Below are positions 42,349-50,365 of a stretch of 64,000 bases of DNA, in pieces (the stretch's first letter is position 1; every line of letters begins with the position of its first letter). The notes beneath the pieces are model-generated. The model was not told the origin of the DNA. It saw only the letters and a program-made list of their open reading frames with translations, and did no database searches. A program made the position numbers and the translations under genes. The DNA is from JASHSH01 sp036490215 (GTDB lineage Bacteria > Pseudomonadota > Alphaproteobacteria > Rhodospirillales > Magnetospirillaceae): contig DASXEH010000095.1 in NCBI GenBank assembly GCA_036490215.1, positions 186,001 through 250,000 on the forward strand. Direction: 5' to 3'.

Positions 42349-43404
42349 ATGGTCAACGGGTTGCTGCGGATGTTCAACGATGGTGCGCAAGGCGCGCGCG
42401 GTCGGGTGAGCGGCCTCTTCGCCCTGCTGATCGGCTTCAACCTTGCGGCCTGGGCTTGGGCGCTGATCGCCTTCCGCGACAACCCGCTGCTGTTGGGCAC
42501 GGCATTGCTCGCCTACAGTTTCGGCCTGCGCCATGCCTTCGATGCGGATCACATTGCTGCTGTCGACAATGTGACGCGCAAGCTGATGCAGGAGGGCAAG
42601 CGGCCCTTCGCCGTGGGCTTCTTCTTCTCACTCGGCCACTCGACCGTAGTGGTGGCGCTGGCCATTGGTGTTGCGATTACGGCCGCCGCCCTCGAAACCC
42701 ATTTCGCCGCGCTCAAGGAAATTGGCAGCGTGGTCGGCACGCTGGTTTCGACCGCTTTCCTCTTCCTGATCGCGGCAGCCAATTTCTTCATCCTGCGCGC
42801 AGTATGGCGCGAGTTCCGCCGCGTCCGTAACGGCGGCAAGCTGAAGGAAGAGAATCTCGACATGCTGCTGGCCGGCGGCGGCGTGATGACACATCTGTTC
42901 CGCCGGCTATTCCGCCTGATCGAGCGGAGCTGGCAGATGTATCCGCTCGGCTTCCTGTTCGGGTTGGGCTTCGATACGGCTACAGAGGTCGGGCTGCTCG
43001 GCATCTCTGCGGCCGAGGCTTCCAAGGGCCTGTCGATCTGGTCGATCCTGGTATTTCCGGCGCTGTTCACCGCCGGCATGTCGCTGATGGACACGACCGA
43101 CGGTGTGCTGATGATCGGCGCCTATAATTGGGCTTTCGCGAAGCCGATCCGCAAACTCTATTACAACCTCACCATCACCTTCGTCTCGGTGATGGTGGCG
43201 GTGATCATCGGCGGCATCGAAGCGCTGGGGCTGATCGGCGACAAGCTGGGGCTCGAAGGCGGCTTCTGGGACGCCATCGGTGCGCTCAACGACAATTTCG
43301 GCACGTTGGGCTACGCAATCGTCGGCATCTTCATCGTCAGTTGGGCCGTATCGGTTGCGATCTACCGGCTCAAGCGCTACGACGAACTCGGCGCCGACGC
43401 GTAG
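42349..43404 (+). CDS. NiCoT-family nickel/cobalt permease
   Basis: A 351-residue inner-membrane transporter with eight predicted helices. The NiCoT signature RHAFDADHIAAVDNVTR is at residues 61-77, and LGFDTATEVGLL and MSLMDTTDGVLM are the other conserved blocks. It imports Ni2+ and/or Co2+; no urease, hydrogenase or cobalamin genes are nearby to tell which. The ATG at 42349 has AGGGG upstream. The 120-bp leader contains a possible GGACGC...GCGTCC hairpin (42274-42304), but I cannot match it to a known riboswitch. Confidence 0.92.
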   Translation: MVNGLLRMFNDGAQGARGRVSGLFALLIGFNLAAWAWALIAFRDNPLLLGTALLAYSFGLRHAFDADHIAAVDNVTRKLMQEGKRPFAVGFFFSLGHSTVVVALAIGVAITAAALETHFAALKEIGSVVGTLVSTAFLFLIAAANFFILRAVWREFRRVRNGGKLKEENLDMLLAGGGVMTHLFRRLFRLIERSWQMYPLGFLFGLGFDTATEVGLLGISAAEASKGLSIWSILVFPALFTAGMSLMDTTDGVLMIGAYNWAFAKPIRKLYYNLTITFVSVMVAVIIGGIEALGLIGDKLGLEGGFWDAIGALNDNFGTLGYAIVGIFIVSWAVSVAIYRLKRYDELGADA

Positions 43405-43414
43405 TCAGATTATC

Positions 43415-43540
43415 CGTCATGCCGGACAAGGGAGCCTCAGCGACCGCTGATCCGGCATCCAGGAGAGAGCGGCGCGAAGCGCCTTCGATAGTGCTTGTGG
43501 CTCTGGACCCCGGATAACGCGGGGCGTTTCCGGGGTGACG
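43415..43540. repeat. Intergenic palindromic element, family B (copy 6, inverted)
   Basis: The family B element in opposite orientation (CGTCATGCCGGACAAGGGAG...CGGGGTGACG). It exactly fills the gap between the convergent NiCoT and PhyH genes, 10-14 bp from each stop codon. Confidence 0.85.
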
Positions 43541-43553
43541 ATTTAGGTGCCGG

Positions 43554-44522
43554 TTACGCCTTCCACTTCTTCAGGCCCAGCAGCTTCTCACCCAGCGGCC
43601 CGAGCTCGGCGCGCGGATAACGCGTTTGCTCCCAGTTGCGCGGGTCGCCGGGGAAGGCATAGCCCTTGGGCGCTTCACGGTCGCGCCAGGATTTGATGCG
43701 CCATTCGCGCAGCTGTTCATTCTCTTCGTCGGCCGGCGTCATCGAAATGTACTGCGCCATGCGTACGCGATCGGCAGACCGATTCGGCCGAATGCCATGG
43801 GCGAGCAGGCTATTGAAGATCAGCAGATCGCCCGCCTGCATCGTCACATTGACGATGTCGAAGCCGGCGATCTCGGGGATGAAGCCGTTGCGGTCCTTCG
43901 GCTGCGCCTTGCGCCAGTCGTCCAAGGTGCGGAACAGTTCGGGCACGCATTGGAAGCCGCCCATCTCGGGATCGGTATCCACCAGTGACAGCACGCCCTG
44001 CACGTTCACCGGCAGCGGGTCGAGCCGTGTATCGACGTCGTTATGGATAAAGCCGTTGAAGCCGCGCGCGTTGCGATTGGGCGGGTTGAAATTGGCGCGG
44101 TCGATCGTGACCCACAGATCCTCGCGGTCCCAGATATCGACGAAGGCATCATAGATGCGCCGCTTCTGGCGGTTGGCCCAGAGCAGGGGATGATTATAGA
44201 TCTCGACCATCCCGCTGTTGTTGAGTTCCTTCATCTCGTTCTGGCGCAGCTGCGGCTTGTACCAGGTCGCCTGATCCTTCGGGTCGGCTTCCTGGAACTC
44301 CCACAGCAGGTCGCGGAGTTGGACAGTATTCTCGGTGGGCACCGCGTTCTTGACGATCACGAAGCCGAAGGTGGTCCAGTGCTTCCAATCCTCGGGCGAG
44401 AGGACGCGCAGCGGCAGACGCTTCTGGATGTCCTTCAACTGGGTCTGGGCGGCATAGGCCACCGACGGGTTGCCGGGCTTATTCTCGCCGTATCCGTAAC
44501 CGTACCGATCACCATCAGCCAT
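43554..44522 (-). CDS. Phytanoyl-CoA dioxygenase (PhyH) family oxygenase
   Basis: A 322-residue Fe(II)/2-oxoglutarate-type oxygenase. The iron ligands are H160-N-D162 (GFIHNDVDT) and H242 (LLAHGIRPNRS), followed by an Arg (about 252-254) that would bind 2-oxoglutarate. The start follows GGGAG. PhyH enzymes hydroxylate lipids, ectoine or small metabolites; the substrate is unknown. A divergent AraC-type gene 133 bp away is its probable regulator. Confidence 0.85.
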   Translation of the reverse strand: MADGDRYGYGYGENKPGNPSVAYAAQTQLKDIQKRLPLRVLSPEDWKHWTTFGFVIVKNAVPTENTVQLRDLLWEFQEADPKDQATWYKPQLRQNEMKELNNSGMVEIYNHPLLWANRQKRRIYDAFVDIWDREDLWVTIDRANFNPPNRNARGFNGFIHNDVDTRLDPLPVNVQGVLSLVDTDPEMGGFQCVPELFRTLDDWRKAQPKDRNGFIPEIAGFDIVNVTMQAGDLLIFNSLLAHGIRPNRSADRVRMAQYISMTPADEENEQLREWRIKSWRDREAPKGYAFPGDPRNWEQTRYPRAELGPLGEKLLGLKKWKA

Positions 44523-44655
44523 GGACGTGCTCCCAGATTGGTCGTGTTCAGTAAGGCGATGGTAGCGCGCTGGCTCGGCCGGTGTTGTCCCGTCGGGTCA
44601 AAAATTGATACTATTCTACCAAACCCACGGCATTAGTTGGGGTAATACGACCAGT

Positions 44656-45537
44656 ATGGCGACCCGCGGGCCCCATTTTGAAAAGATCGCGACGCCCGAT
44701 CAGGCCTCGTGGCGGCTGTTCGATCGGCGACTCGAAGCGCTGCCCTTCCTCTGGCATTACCATCCCGAATTCGAACTGACGCTGACCCTGAACAGCCATG
44801 GCTACCGCTATGTCGGCGACCACATCGCGCCCTATGACGATGGTGATCTGGTTCTGGTCGGCTCCAACTTGCCGCACACTTGGCACTCACAGGGCCGTTA
44901 TGACGAAGCCGCGCCGCATCGTGCGCTGGTGCTCTGGTTCACGGCGGACTGGATCGCGCGGCTGACCGAGGCCTGCGTTGAGCTCGATGGCGTCGAGAAG
45001 ATGTTGGCTCAGGCCGGGCGCGGTATCGCCTTCTCCCGCGGCACTGCGCAAATAGCATGTGATTGCATCCTCAGCATGATCGACGGGCCGCCGGCCGCAC
45101 GCCTGACCGGGTTGATCGATGTGCTGGCACTGCTGGCCGCCGACAAGAAGCGCGCGATCCTGGCTGCGCCGGGTCTGGTTGCTAAGGATGGAGCTGTGTC
45201 GGTACCATCGGGCGAAGGTGGGCGGATCGACAAGATCCTGGCCGCCATCCATGACGGCTATCGCGGCGAGTTGCGCGTCGGAGCACTGGCCGATCTCGGC
45301 GCGGTCAGCGTTAGTTCCTTTCACCGGCTCTTCAAGCATCACACCGGCGTGACCTTCACCGACTACGTGATGCGGCTGCGCATCGGCCAGGCCTGTGCGC
45401 TTCTGGCCAGCGGCGACAAACCGGTCGCCTGGATCGCCGAAGAAGTAGGTTACCGGAACCTTGCCAATTTCAACCGGCAGTTCCGTGCCCTGAAGGGCGT
45501 GACGCCACGCGATTTTCGGAAACGGTTCGCGGCCTAA
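44656..45537 (+). CDS. AraC-family transcriptional regulator with cupin sensor domain
   Basis: About 293 residues. An N-terminal cupin (WHYHPEFELTLTLNSHGYRY...GSNLPHTW) would sense a small ligand. The C-terminal AraC DNA-binding domain has two helix-turn-helix motifs (LADLGAVSVSSFHRLFKHHTG and IAEEVGYRNLANFNRQFRA). The start is taken as ATG 44656; a TTG at 44605 is less likely. Divergent from, and likely controlling, the PhyH oxygenase. Confidence 0.88.
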   Translation: MATRGPHFEKIATPDQASWRLFDRRLEALPFLWHYHPEFELTLTLNSHGYRYVGDHIAPYDDGDLVLVGSNLPHTWHSQGRYDEAAPHRALVLWFTADWIARLTEACVELDGVEKMLAQAGRGIAFSRGTAQIACDCILSMIDGPPAARLTGLIDVLALLAADKKRAILAAPGLVAKDGAVSVPSGEGGRIDKILAAIHDGYRGELRVGALADLGAVSVSSFHRLFKHHTGVTFTDYVMRLRIGQACALLASGDKPVAWIAEEVGYRNLANFNRQFRALKGVTPRDFRKRFAA

Positions 45538-45638
45538 CGGCCGTGACTGTGGCCGCGCGCCGGACGGCGCGGGAGCACTATGGAAAAAGAAGGGTCACGG
45601 AGGTGATCCGCCCGGCGATTGAGGGGCAAACACAAAGC

Positions 45639-46229
45639 TTATTCCGCGGGCGGCGCGCCCGCGACCACCTGCAGGCGTGGACGGCGGCGGCGTGCGACCG
45701 GCGGGTTGGCGCTGGCCGCGATCTCGGCCTCGGCATCCATCCGGCGCAGCAGATAGGGCGAGAAGTGCCGCCCGTAGCGTTCGCGCAGTTCAGGGCGGCG
45801 CCAGTCGTCCGATTTGACCCAGCCGCGGCAGTTCGGTGCGCCGCACCAGCACTGGAATTCGCAATACCGAGTGCTGTCGGTGGTCGCGTAATCGAAACAG
45901 ATCTCCTCGCCGGTCGAGATCGGCCGCAGTGCCACCAGGGCGATATGACCGAGGACGCCCGCATTGGGGTCGCAGCTATGGTTCACATAGTCCGCGCCGC
46001 CCACATCGGAGGGGTCGGTCAGCTGAAACAGGTCTTCGTCGATCTGCAGCATCCAGTGCCGCTTCTCGGGTGCCAGCGCCGCCAGCTCCGCGCCGGTGAT
46101 GATGCGTCCACCCCATACCACCAGCAACTCGCCCTTGGCGAACGGCCGGGTGGCGAACAGGCCTTTCGCGTCTTGGTCAGGCAAGGACTGAACGTCGAGA
46201 CCATGGGCTGCGTAATGCATGCGTGTCAT
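45639..46229 (-). CDS. SET-domain protein (putative protein-lysine methyltransferase)
   Basis: A 196-residue protein. The SET core shows GLFATRPFAKGELLVVWGG, the SAM-binding N83-HSC (DYVNHSCDPNAG) and catalytic-type Tyr114 (EEICFDYA). A post-SET zinc site follows with C123, C127, C129 and C134 (CEFQCWCGAPNCRG). The C-terminus is basic (PVARRRRPRL). SET proteins modify lysines of proteins; the bacterial target is unknown. Its ATG overlaps the stop of the upstream methyltransferase (ATGA), so they are co-translated. Confidence 0.85.
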   Translation of the reverse strand: MTRMHYAAHGLDVQSLPDQDAKGLFATRPFAKGELLVVWGGRIITGAELAALAPEKRHWMLQIDEDLFQLTDPSDVGGADYVNHSCDPNAGVLGHIALVALRPISTGEEICFDYATTDSTRYCEFQCWCGAPNCRGWVKSDDWRRPELRERYGRHFSPYLLRRMDAEAEIAASANPPVARRRRPRLQVVAGAPPAE

Positions 46230-47011
46230 CGGCTCCGTCGCAGAACGACGATCAGGCGCCGCGAACCAGGGCTGTCGTCGAAGGGTTGGTCGAAACGGAA
46301 GTCGCCCAGGAAACGGTCAACCTCAAGCGCTCCCGAGCGTTTGGCGATAGAGGCAAATTCACGGGGGAGGCGCATATTTTCGCGCGCGTGATCGTGGAAT
46401 TCCTTGGTCTCGCCATGCTCCTGCACGCGCATGACGATATTGCTTTCGATCGCCTGATTCAGCGCATCCACCTTGCGGCCGTCAGGCACCCAGACGATTT
46501 CGACCTTCGTCCCGTTGCGCTCGCCGGCATAGCGGTGATTGCCGTAGTTCCACAGGAAACAGTCGCGCGGATGGGTCAGCTCGAAGATGTAAAGTCCGTC
46601 GGGCGTCAGGTTGCGCGCCACGGTGCGGAAATGGTCGATCAGCTCTTCATCGGTCGAGAGGCAGTCGATACTGTCATAGCTGTTCAACGCCAGATCGACC
46701 GGCTCGTCGAGATCGAAGCTGCGCATGTCGGCCGCGAACCAGTTGGCGGTCACGCCCGCGGCCTCGGCTTCGTCCCGGGCGAAGTCCACCATCTCGGGGC
46801 GCAGATCGAGCCCATGGGCCTCCACGCCGCGCTTGGCGAAAATCCGAGCGTGGTAGCCTGGTCCGCAGGCGATATCGAGCATGGAACGGAGAGGGCGGCC
46901 GGCGTGACGGGAAAAGAACTCGCTTAGGAAGTCCACTTCACGCGTGACGTCCCGGCTGAAAGCGATGTCGTAATAACGGGCCCGCTGATAGACCTCGTTG
47001 TACTCACCCAC
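46226..47011 (-). CDS. Class I SAM-dependent methyltransferase
   Basis: A 261-residue methyltransferase with motif I MLDIACGPGYHARIFAKRG, motif II GLDLRPEMVDFA and LALNSYDSIDCL. GTG at 47011 is chosen because AAGGAG lies upstream of it; the frame extends to 47059. The C-terminal FHDHARENMRLPREF resembles small-molecule methyltransferases of unknown substrate. First gene of a two-gene unit with the SET protein. Confidence 0.82.
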   Translation of the reverse strand: MGEYNEVYQRARYYDIAFSRDVTREVDFLSEFFSRHAGRPLRSMLDIACGPGYHARIFAKRGVEAHGLDLRPEMVDFARDEAEAAGVTANWFAADMRSFDLDEPVDLALNSYDSIDCLSTDEELIDHFRTVARNLTPDGLYIFELTHPRDCFLWNYGNHRYAGERNGTKVEIVWVPDGRKVDALNQAIESNIVMRVQEHGETKEFHDHARENMRLPREFASIAKRSGALEVDRFLGDFRFDQPFDDSPGSRRLIVVLRRSR

Positions 47012-47145
47012 GCAGACTCTCTCCTTGTCTGGTCCCCATATTGGGTGAGAACCGAGCATTAGACAGATCGAAGGCGATTACAACCGGATTCACACGGATC
47101 GGTCACAATCTTTGTCGCGCGCGGTGCGCGACTCGGATACGGGTC

Positions 47146-47862
47146 TCAGGCCAGAGTGTCGGCGAGGGTGATCGAGACGCGCCGGTTCCGCGCGCCCTTG
47201 CTCTCGATCTTGACGATGGTGACGGGACCGATCTCGGCCAGATGCGCGACATGCGTCCCGCCGCAGGGCTGCAGGTCGACCGACTCGATCTCCAGCAGCC
47301 GCACCTTGCCGAGGCCCATTGGCGGCTTGACCGACATGGTGCGGATCAACTCGGGCCGCGCCGCCATCTCCTCATCTGTGATCCAACGCACACCCACTTT
47401 GTGGTCGCCGGCCACGAGGGCGTTCAGCTTGGCCTCCACCGCGTCCTTGTCGATCGCGCTGTCGGCGTCGAAGTCGAGCCGGCCCTTGGCCTCGCCGACC
47501 TGGCCGCCGGTCACGGGAAAGGGAATTGCCGCGCAGAGAAGATGCATGGCGGTGTGCGCGCGCATGTGACGGTAGCGCCGCGCCCAGTCGATCTCCGCCG
47601 ATAGGGATTGCCCCACTTCCGGCAACGCCTGACCGGGCTCGGGGATGTGAAGAATCGCGCCGGTCAATTTGTCTTTCCGCGTATCGGCGATGCGCAGTAC
47701 CTGGCCGTCCGCCAGGGTCAGGGCACCGGTGTCGCCCGGCTGGCCGCCGCCGGTCACATAGAAGACAGTGCGGTCGAGCACGATGCCGGCGGCATCGGCC
47801 GCGGTGACGGTGGCGTCGCAACGCTGGAGATAGTGGTCGGCGCGGAACAGCTCTTCGGTCAT
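47146..47862 (-). CDS. Alanyl-tRNA editing protein (AlaX-like)
   Basis: A free-standing homologue of the AlaRS editing domain that hydrolyses Ser-tRNA-Ala or Gly-tRNA-Ala. The 238-residue protein carries H103-TAM-H107 (RAHTAMHLLC) and C200-GGT-H204, the zinc-binding set. The N-terminal segment FYVTGGGQPGDTG is also conserved in AlaRS and AlaX-M. Length fits the AlaX-M class. It lies downstream of tRNA-Ala(CGC) in the same direction, with a terminator between them. Confidence 0.9.
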   Translation of the reverse strand: MTEELFRADHYLQRCDATVTAADAAGIVLDRTVFYVTGGGQPGDTGALTLADGQVLRIADTRKDKLTGAILHIPEPGQALPEVGQSLSAEIDWARRYRHMRAHTAMHLLCAAIPFPVTGGQVGEAKGRLDFDADSAIDKDAVEAKLNALVAGDHKVGVRWITDEEMAARPELIRTMSVKPPMGLGKVRLLEIESVDLQPCGGTHVAHLAEIGPVTIVKIESKGARNRRVSITLADTLA

Positions 47863-47898
47863 GGGGTCTCCCGGATTCTGGTGCCCAGGATGCCATCA

Positions 47899-47930
47899 AA
47901 GAAAAACCCCAACCAGCGGTCTGGTCGGGG
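47899..47930 (-). terminator. Rho-independent terminator of tRNA-Ala
   Basis: On the reverse strand CCCCGACCAG-ACCG-CTGGTTGGGG forms a 10-bp stem with a 4-nt loop, followed directly by TTTTTCTTT. It lies 61 bp downstream of the tRNA 3' end. Confidence 0.88.
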
Positions 47931-47990
47931 TCTTTGTCTTCTAACGGGTTTTGGCACCAAGTTTCGCCGACGGGATTTGCCGGCGGAATT

Positions 47991-48066
47991 TGGTGGAGCC
48001 GAGGGGAGTCGAACCCCTGACCTCAGCAGTGCGATTGCTGCGCTCTCCCAACTGAGCTACGGCCCC
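47991..48066 (-). tRNA. tRNA-Ala (anticodon CGC)
   Basis: A 76-nt cloverleaf with encoded CCA. The acceptor stem is GGGGCCG/CGGCTCC with the alanine identity pair G3-U70; the D arm is GCTC...GAGC. The anticodon stem CAGCA/TGCTG encloses loop ATCGCAC (anticodon CGC, codon GCG), and the T arm is AGGGG-TTCGACT-CCCCT. Confidence 0.95.
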
Positions 48067-48163
48067 GCTTGGGACGCGGATAATGGTGGAAGCCCTATCC
48101 TCAGTCAAGACTGGCCGCTTGGTATCTGATTCGTATACTGAGCCGCCATTTCGGGAGGATCGG

Positions 48164-48826
48164 ATGTCACAATCGCGGCGCCAGCCAGTAGTCTATGAGG
48201 GCGACTTGGCGGGATTGATCGAGCGGGTCCAATGGCTTGCCAAATCGGCGTCCCGTAGCATCCTGGGCATCTGCGGTGCCCCCGGATCGGGTAAATCGAC
48301 TTTGGCGGACGGCTTGGTCAAAGCCCTGGGCGCGGAAGCGGCCCTGGTTCCGATGGATGGGTTCCACCTAGCCAATAGCGAACTGATCCACCTGGGCCGC
48401 CGCGATCGCAAGGGCGCCATCGACACCTTCGATGGGGCCGGCTATGTGGCCCTGATCCGGCGCCTGCGGGCCAATACCGACCCGGTCGTCTACGCCCCCG
48501 AGTTCCGCCGCGAGGTCGAGGAGCCGATCGCCGGTGCCATCGCCGTGCCCCAGACGGTCCGACTGATCGTGACCGAGGGCAATTACCTCCTGTCTGATGC
48601 CGAGCCCTGGAAGGCGCTCGGGCCGCTGCTCGACCAGACCTGGTATGTGGACCCGGGCGAGGATCTGCGTCAGACGCGCCTGATCGCCCGTCACGTCGCC
48701 TTCGGCAAGGCCCCGGACGTCGCGCGGTCCTGGTCCCTGGGCCCGGATCAGCGCAATGCCGACATGATCGCCAGCACCCGCAATGCTGCCGACCTTGCCA
48801 TCACAAGCGCCGATCTGCGCTCGTGA
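48164..48826 (+). CDS. P-loop kinase of the nucleoside/fructose kinase-like family
   Basis: A 220-residue kinase with Walker A GAPGSGKST (38-46), the phosphoacceptor-lid segment VPMDGFHLAN and the late block DLRQTRLIARHVAFGK. It resembles the uridine kinase/pantothenate kinase superfamily members annotated YggC or FrcK (fructose-linked kinase in rhizobia). The ATG at 48164 follows GGGAGG. A sugar ABC transporter of the Frc type lies 9 kb away (57603-60455), so a link to sugar use is conceivable but unproven. Confidence 0.75.
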   Translation: MSQSRRQPVVYEGDLAGLIERVQWLAKSASRSILGICGAPGSGKSTLADGLVKALGAEAALVPMDGFHLANSELIHLGRRDRKGAIDTFDGAGYVALIRRLRANTDPVVYAPEFRREVEEPIAGAIAVPQTVRLIVTEGNYLLSDAEPWKALGPLLDQTWYVDPGEDLRQTRLIARHVAFGKAPDVARSWSLGPDQRNADMIASTRNAADLAITSADLRS

Positions 48827-48845
48827 AGTAAGGCAATCCGCACAA

Positions 48846-48886
48846 ACAAAAACGGCGCTGGGAGGCCCCAGCGCCGTTTGTTTTGG
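48846..48886. terminator. Bidirectional rho-independent terminator
   Basis: AACGGCGCTGGG (48851-48862) pairs with CCCAGCGCCGTT (48867-48878), flanked by CAAAAA on the left and TGTTTT on the right, so it can terminate both the kinase gene and the convergent ctaE. Confidence 0.9.
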
Positions 48887-48900
48887 TTTGATCCGTTCGC

Positions 48901-49737
48901 TTACTGGGCGACAGGAAGGTTCGCTGTCGAACCCCACCAGTAGACCCAAACGAACAGGAAGATCCAGACCACGTCGACGAAGTGCCAATACCAGGCGGCC
49001 GCTTCGAAGCCGACATGCTCCTTCGGGGTGAAATCGCCCTTCAGGCTGCGGATGAAGTTGACCAGTAGGAAGCAGGTGCCGACGAAGACATGGAAGCCGT
49101 GGAAGCCGGTCGCCATGAAGAAGATGGTCGGATAGACGCCTTCGCGGAAGCCGAAGGCGGCATGGCCGTATTCGTAGCCCTGCAGCCCGAGGAACAGCGC
49201 GCCGAGGACGACGGCAACGCCCAGGCCCTGCTTCATCGCATCGCGGTTGCCATGCTTCAGCGCATGGTGCGCCCAATTCACAGCCAGGCCCGAGGTCAGC
49301 AGGATGCAGGTGTTAAGGAAGGGAATGCCCCACACATCCATCGGATGGATCTTGGCGGGCGGCCATTGGGTCACGGTCGGGTTGACCAGCAGGCCCGAAT
49401 TAAAGAAGGCCCAGAAGAAGGCCACGAAGAACATCACCTCGGAGGCGATGAACAGGCCGACGCTGAAGCGCAACCCATTGCGGGCAATGCCACTATGCAG
49501 ATGCCCGTTCGATTCGATGATCACGTCGCGCCACCAGACGAACATGGTGGCCAGCACGCCCAGCAGGCCGACGATCATGATGATCGGCGTGCTGCCATGG
49601 AAGAATTGGACCGCGCCCAAGGCGGTGACCAATGCCGAGACCGAGCCGGCAATCGGCCAGGCGCTCGGATTGACCATGTGATACGGGTGCGGACCGCCCG
49701 GCGTTTTGGTTTCGACGAGCTGATGGCTCTCGCTCAT
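48901..49737 (-). CDS. ctaE: Cytochrome c oxidase subunit III
   Basis: A 278-residue, seven-helix subunit of the aa3-type terminal oxidase in the inner membrane. It starts MSESHQLVETKTPGGPHPYHMVNPSAWPI, with the family's HPYH; conserved blocks WWRDVIIES and HFVDVVWIFLFVWVYWWG are present. Overlaps ctaG by 4 bp. Last gene of ctaC-ctaD-ctaG-ctaE. Confidence 0.96.
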   Translation of the reverse strand: MSESHQLVETKTPGGPHPYHMVNPSAWPIAGSVSALVTALGAVQFFHGSTPIIMIVGLLGVLATMFVWWRDVIIESNGHLHSGIARNGLRFSVGLFIASEVMFFVAFFWAFFNSGLLVNPTVTQWPPAKIHPMDVWGIPFLNTCILLTSGLAVNWAHHALKHGNRDAMKQGLGVAVVLGALFLGLQGYEYGHAAFGFREGVYPTIFFMATGFHGFHVFVGTCFLLVNFIRSLKGDFTPKEHVGFEAAAWYWHFVDVVWIFLFVWVYWWGSTANLPVAQ

Positions 49738-50324
49738 GACTTCCCCTTTTTATCGTCAGTAGAGGGCGCACTACCGGCCGGCGCGGCTTGGGCGCCGGCA
49801 GTCTGGTTGTGCGACCGGTAGAATGTGTAGGACAGCGTGATCGTTTTGACGTCGAACGTGTCTTTGTCGTTCGCGATCTTGGGGTCGATATAGAACGAGA
49901 CCGGCATCTCTGCCTTCTCGCCCCCGGCCAAGCGCTGCTGCGTGAAGCAGAAGCACTGGATCTTGTTGACGTAGATCGCGGCCTTGCCCGGCGTCACATT
50001 GAATACGGCCGTGCCGGTGACGGCCTCGTTGGAGAGATTCTCGGCGCGGAACAGCGCCAGATTGGTCTCGCCCAACTTCACGGTCATCGCGGTCTGTTCT
50101 GGCGCGAACCTCCATGGCACATCGGCCATGACATTCGAATCGAATCGGATCGTTACGGTCTGGGATGTGGTCTGGGCCGTGTCGCTCGACACGATGCGCG
50201 GCGTGCCGCCATACCCGGTCACCTGGCAGAACAGCCGGTAGAGCGGCACGCTCGCGGCGACAACGCCGAGCATGCCGGCCACCAAGCCGACCGATAACAC
50301 GAGTGTACGACGACGACCGTCCAT
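49734..50324 (-). CDS. ctaG: Cytochrome c oxidase assembly protein CtaG (Cox11)
   Basis: Inserts copper into the CuB site of subunit I. The 196-residue protein has one N-terminal membrane helix (TLVLSVGLVAGMLGVVAASVPL) and a periplasmic domain with the copper motif CFCFTQQ and the segment MPVSFYIDPKI. It lies between ctaD and ctaE, as usual. Confidence 0.95.
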   Translation of the reverse strand: MDGRRRTLVLSVGLVAGMLGVVAASVPLYRLFCQVTGYGGTPRIVSSDTAQTTSQTVTIRFDSNVMADVPWRFAPEQTAMTVKLGETNLALFRAENLSNEAVTGTAVFNVTPGKAAIYVNKIQCFCFTQQRLAGGEKAEMPVSFYIDPKIANDKDTFDVKTITLSYTFYRSHNQTAGAQAAPAGSAPSTDDKKGKS

Positions 50325-50365
50325 ACTCTTTACCCTAACCGCTCTCTACCTCAGCGCCCCCGGCC

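Noticed and set aside
50325..50365. A tiny gene between ctaD and ctaG
   Set aside because: Only 41 bp are available and no start with an open frame is present.
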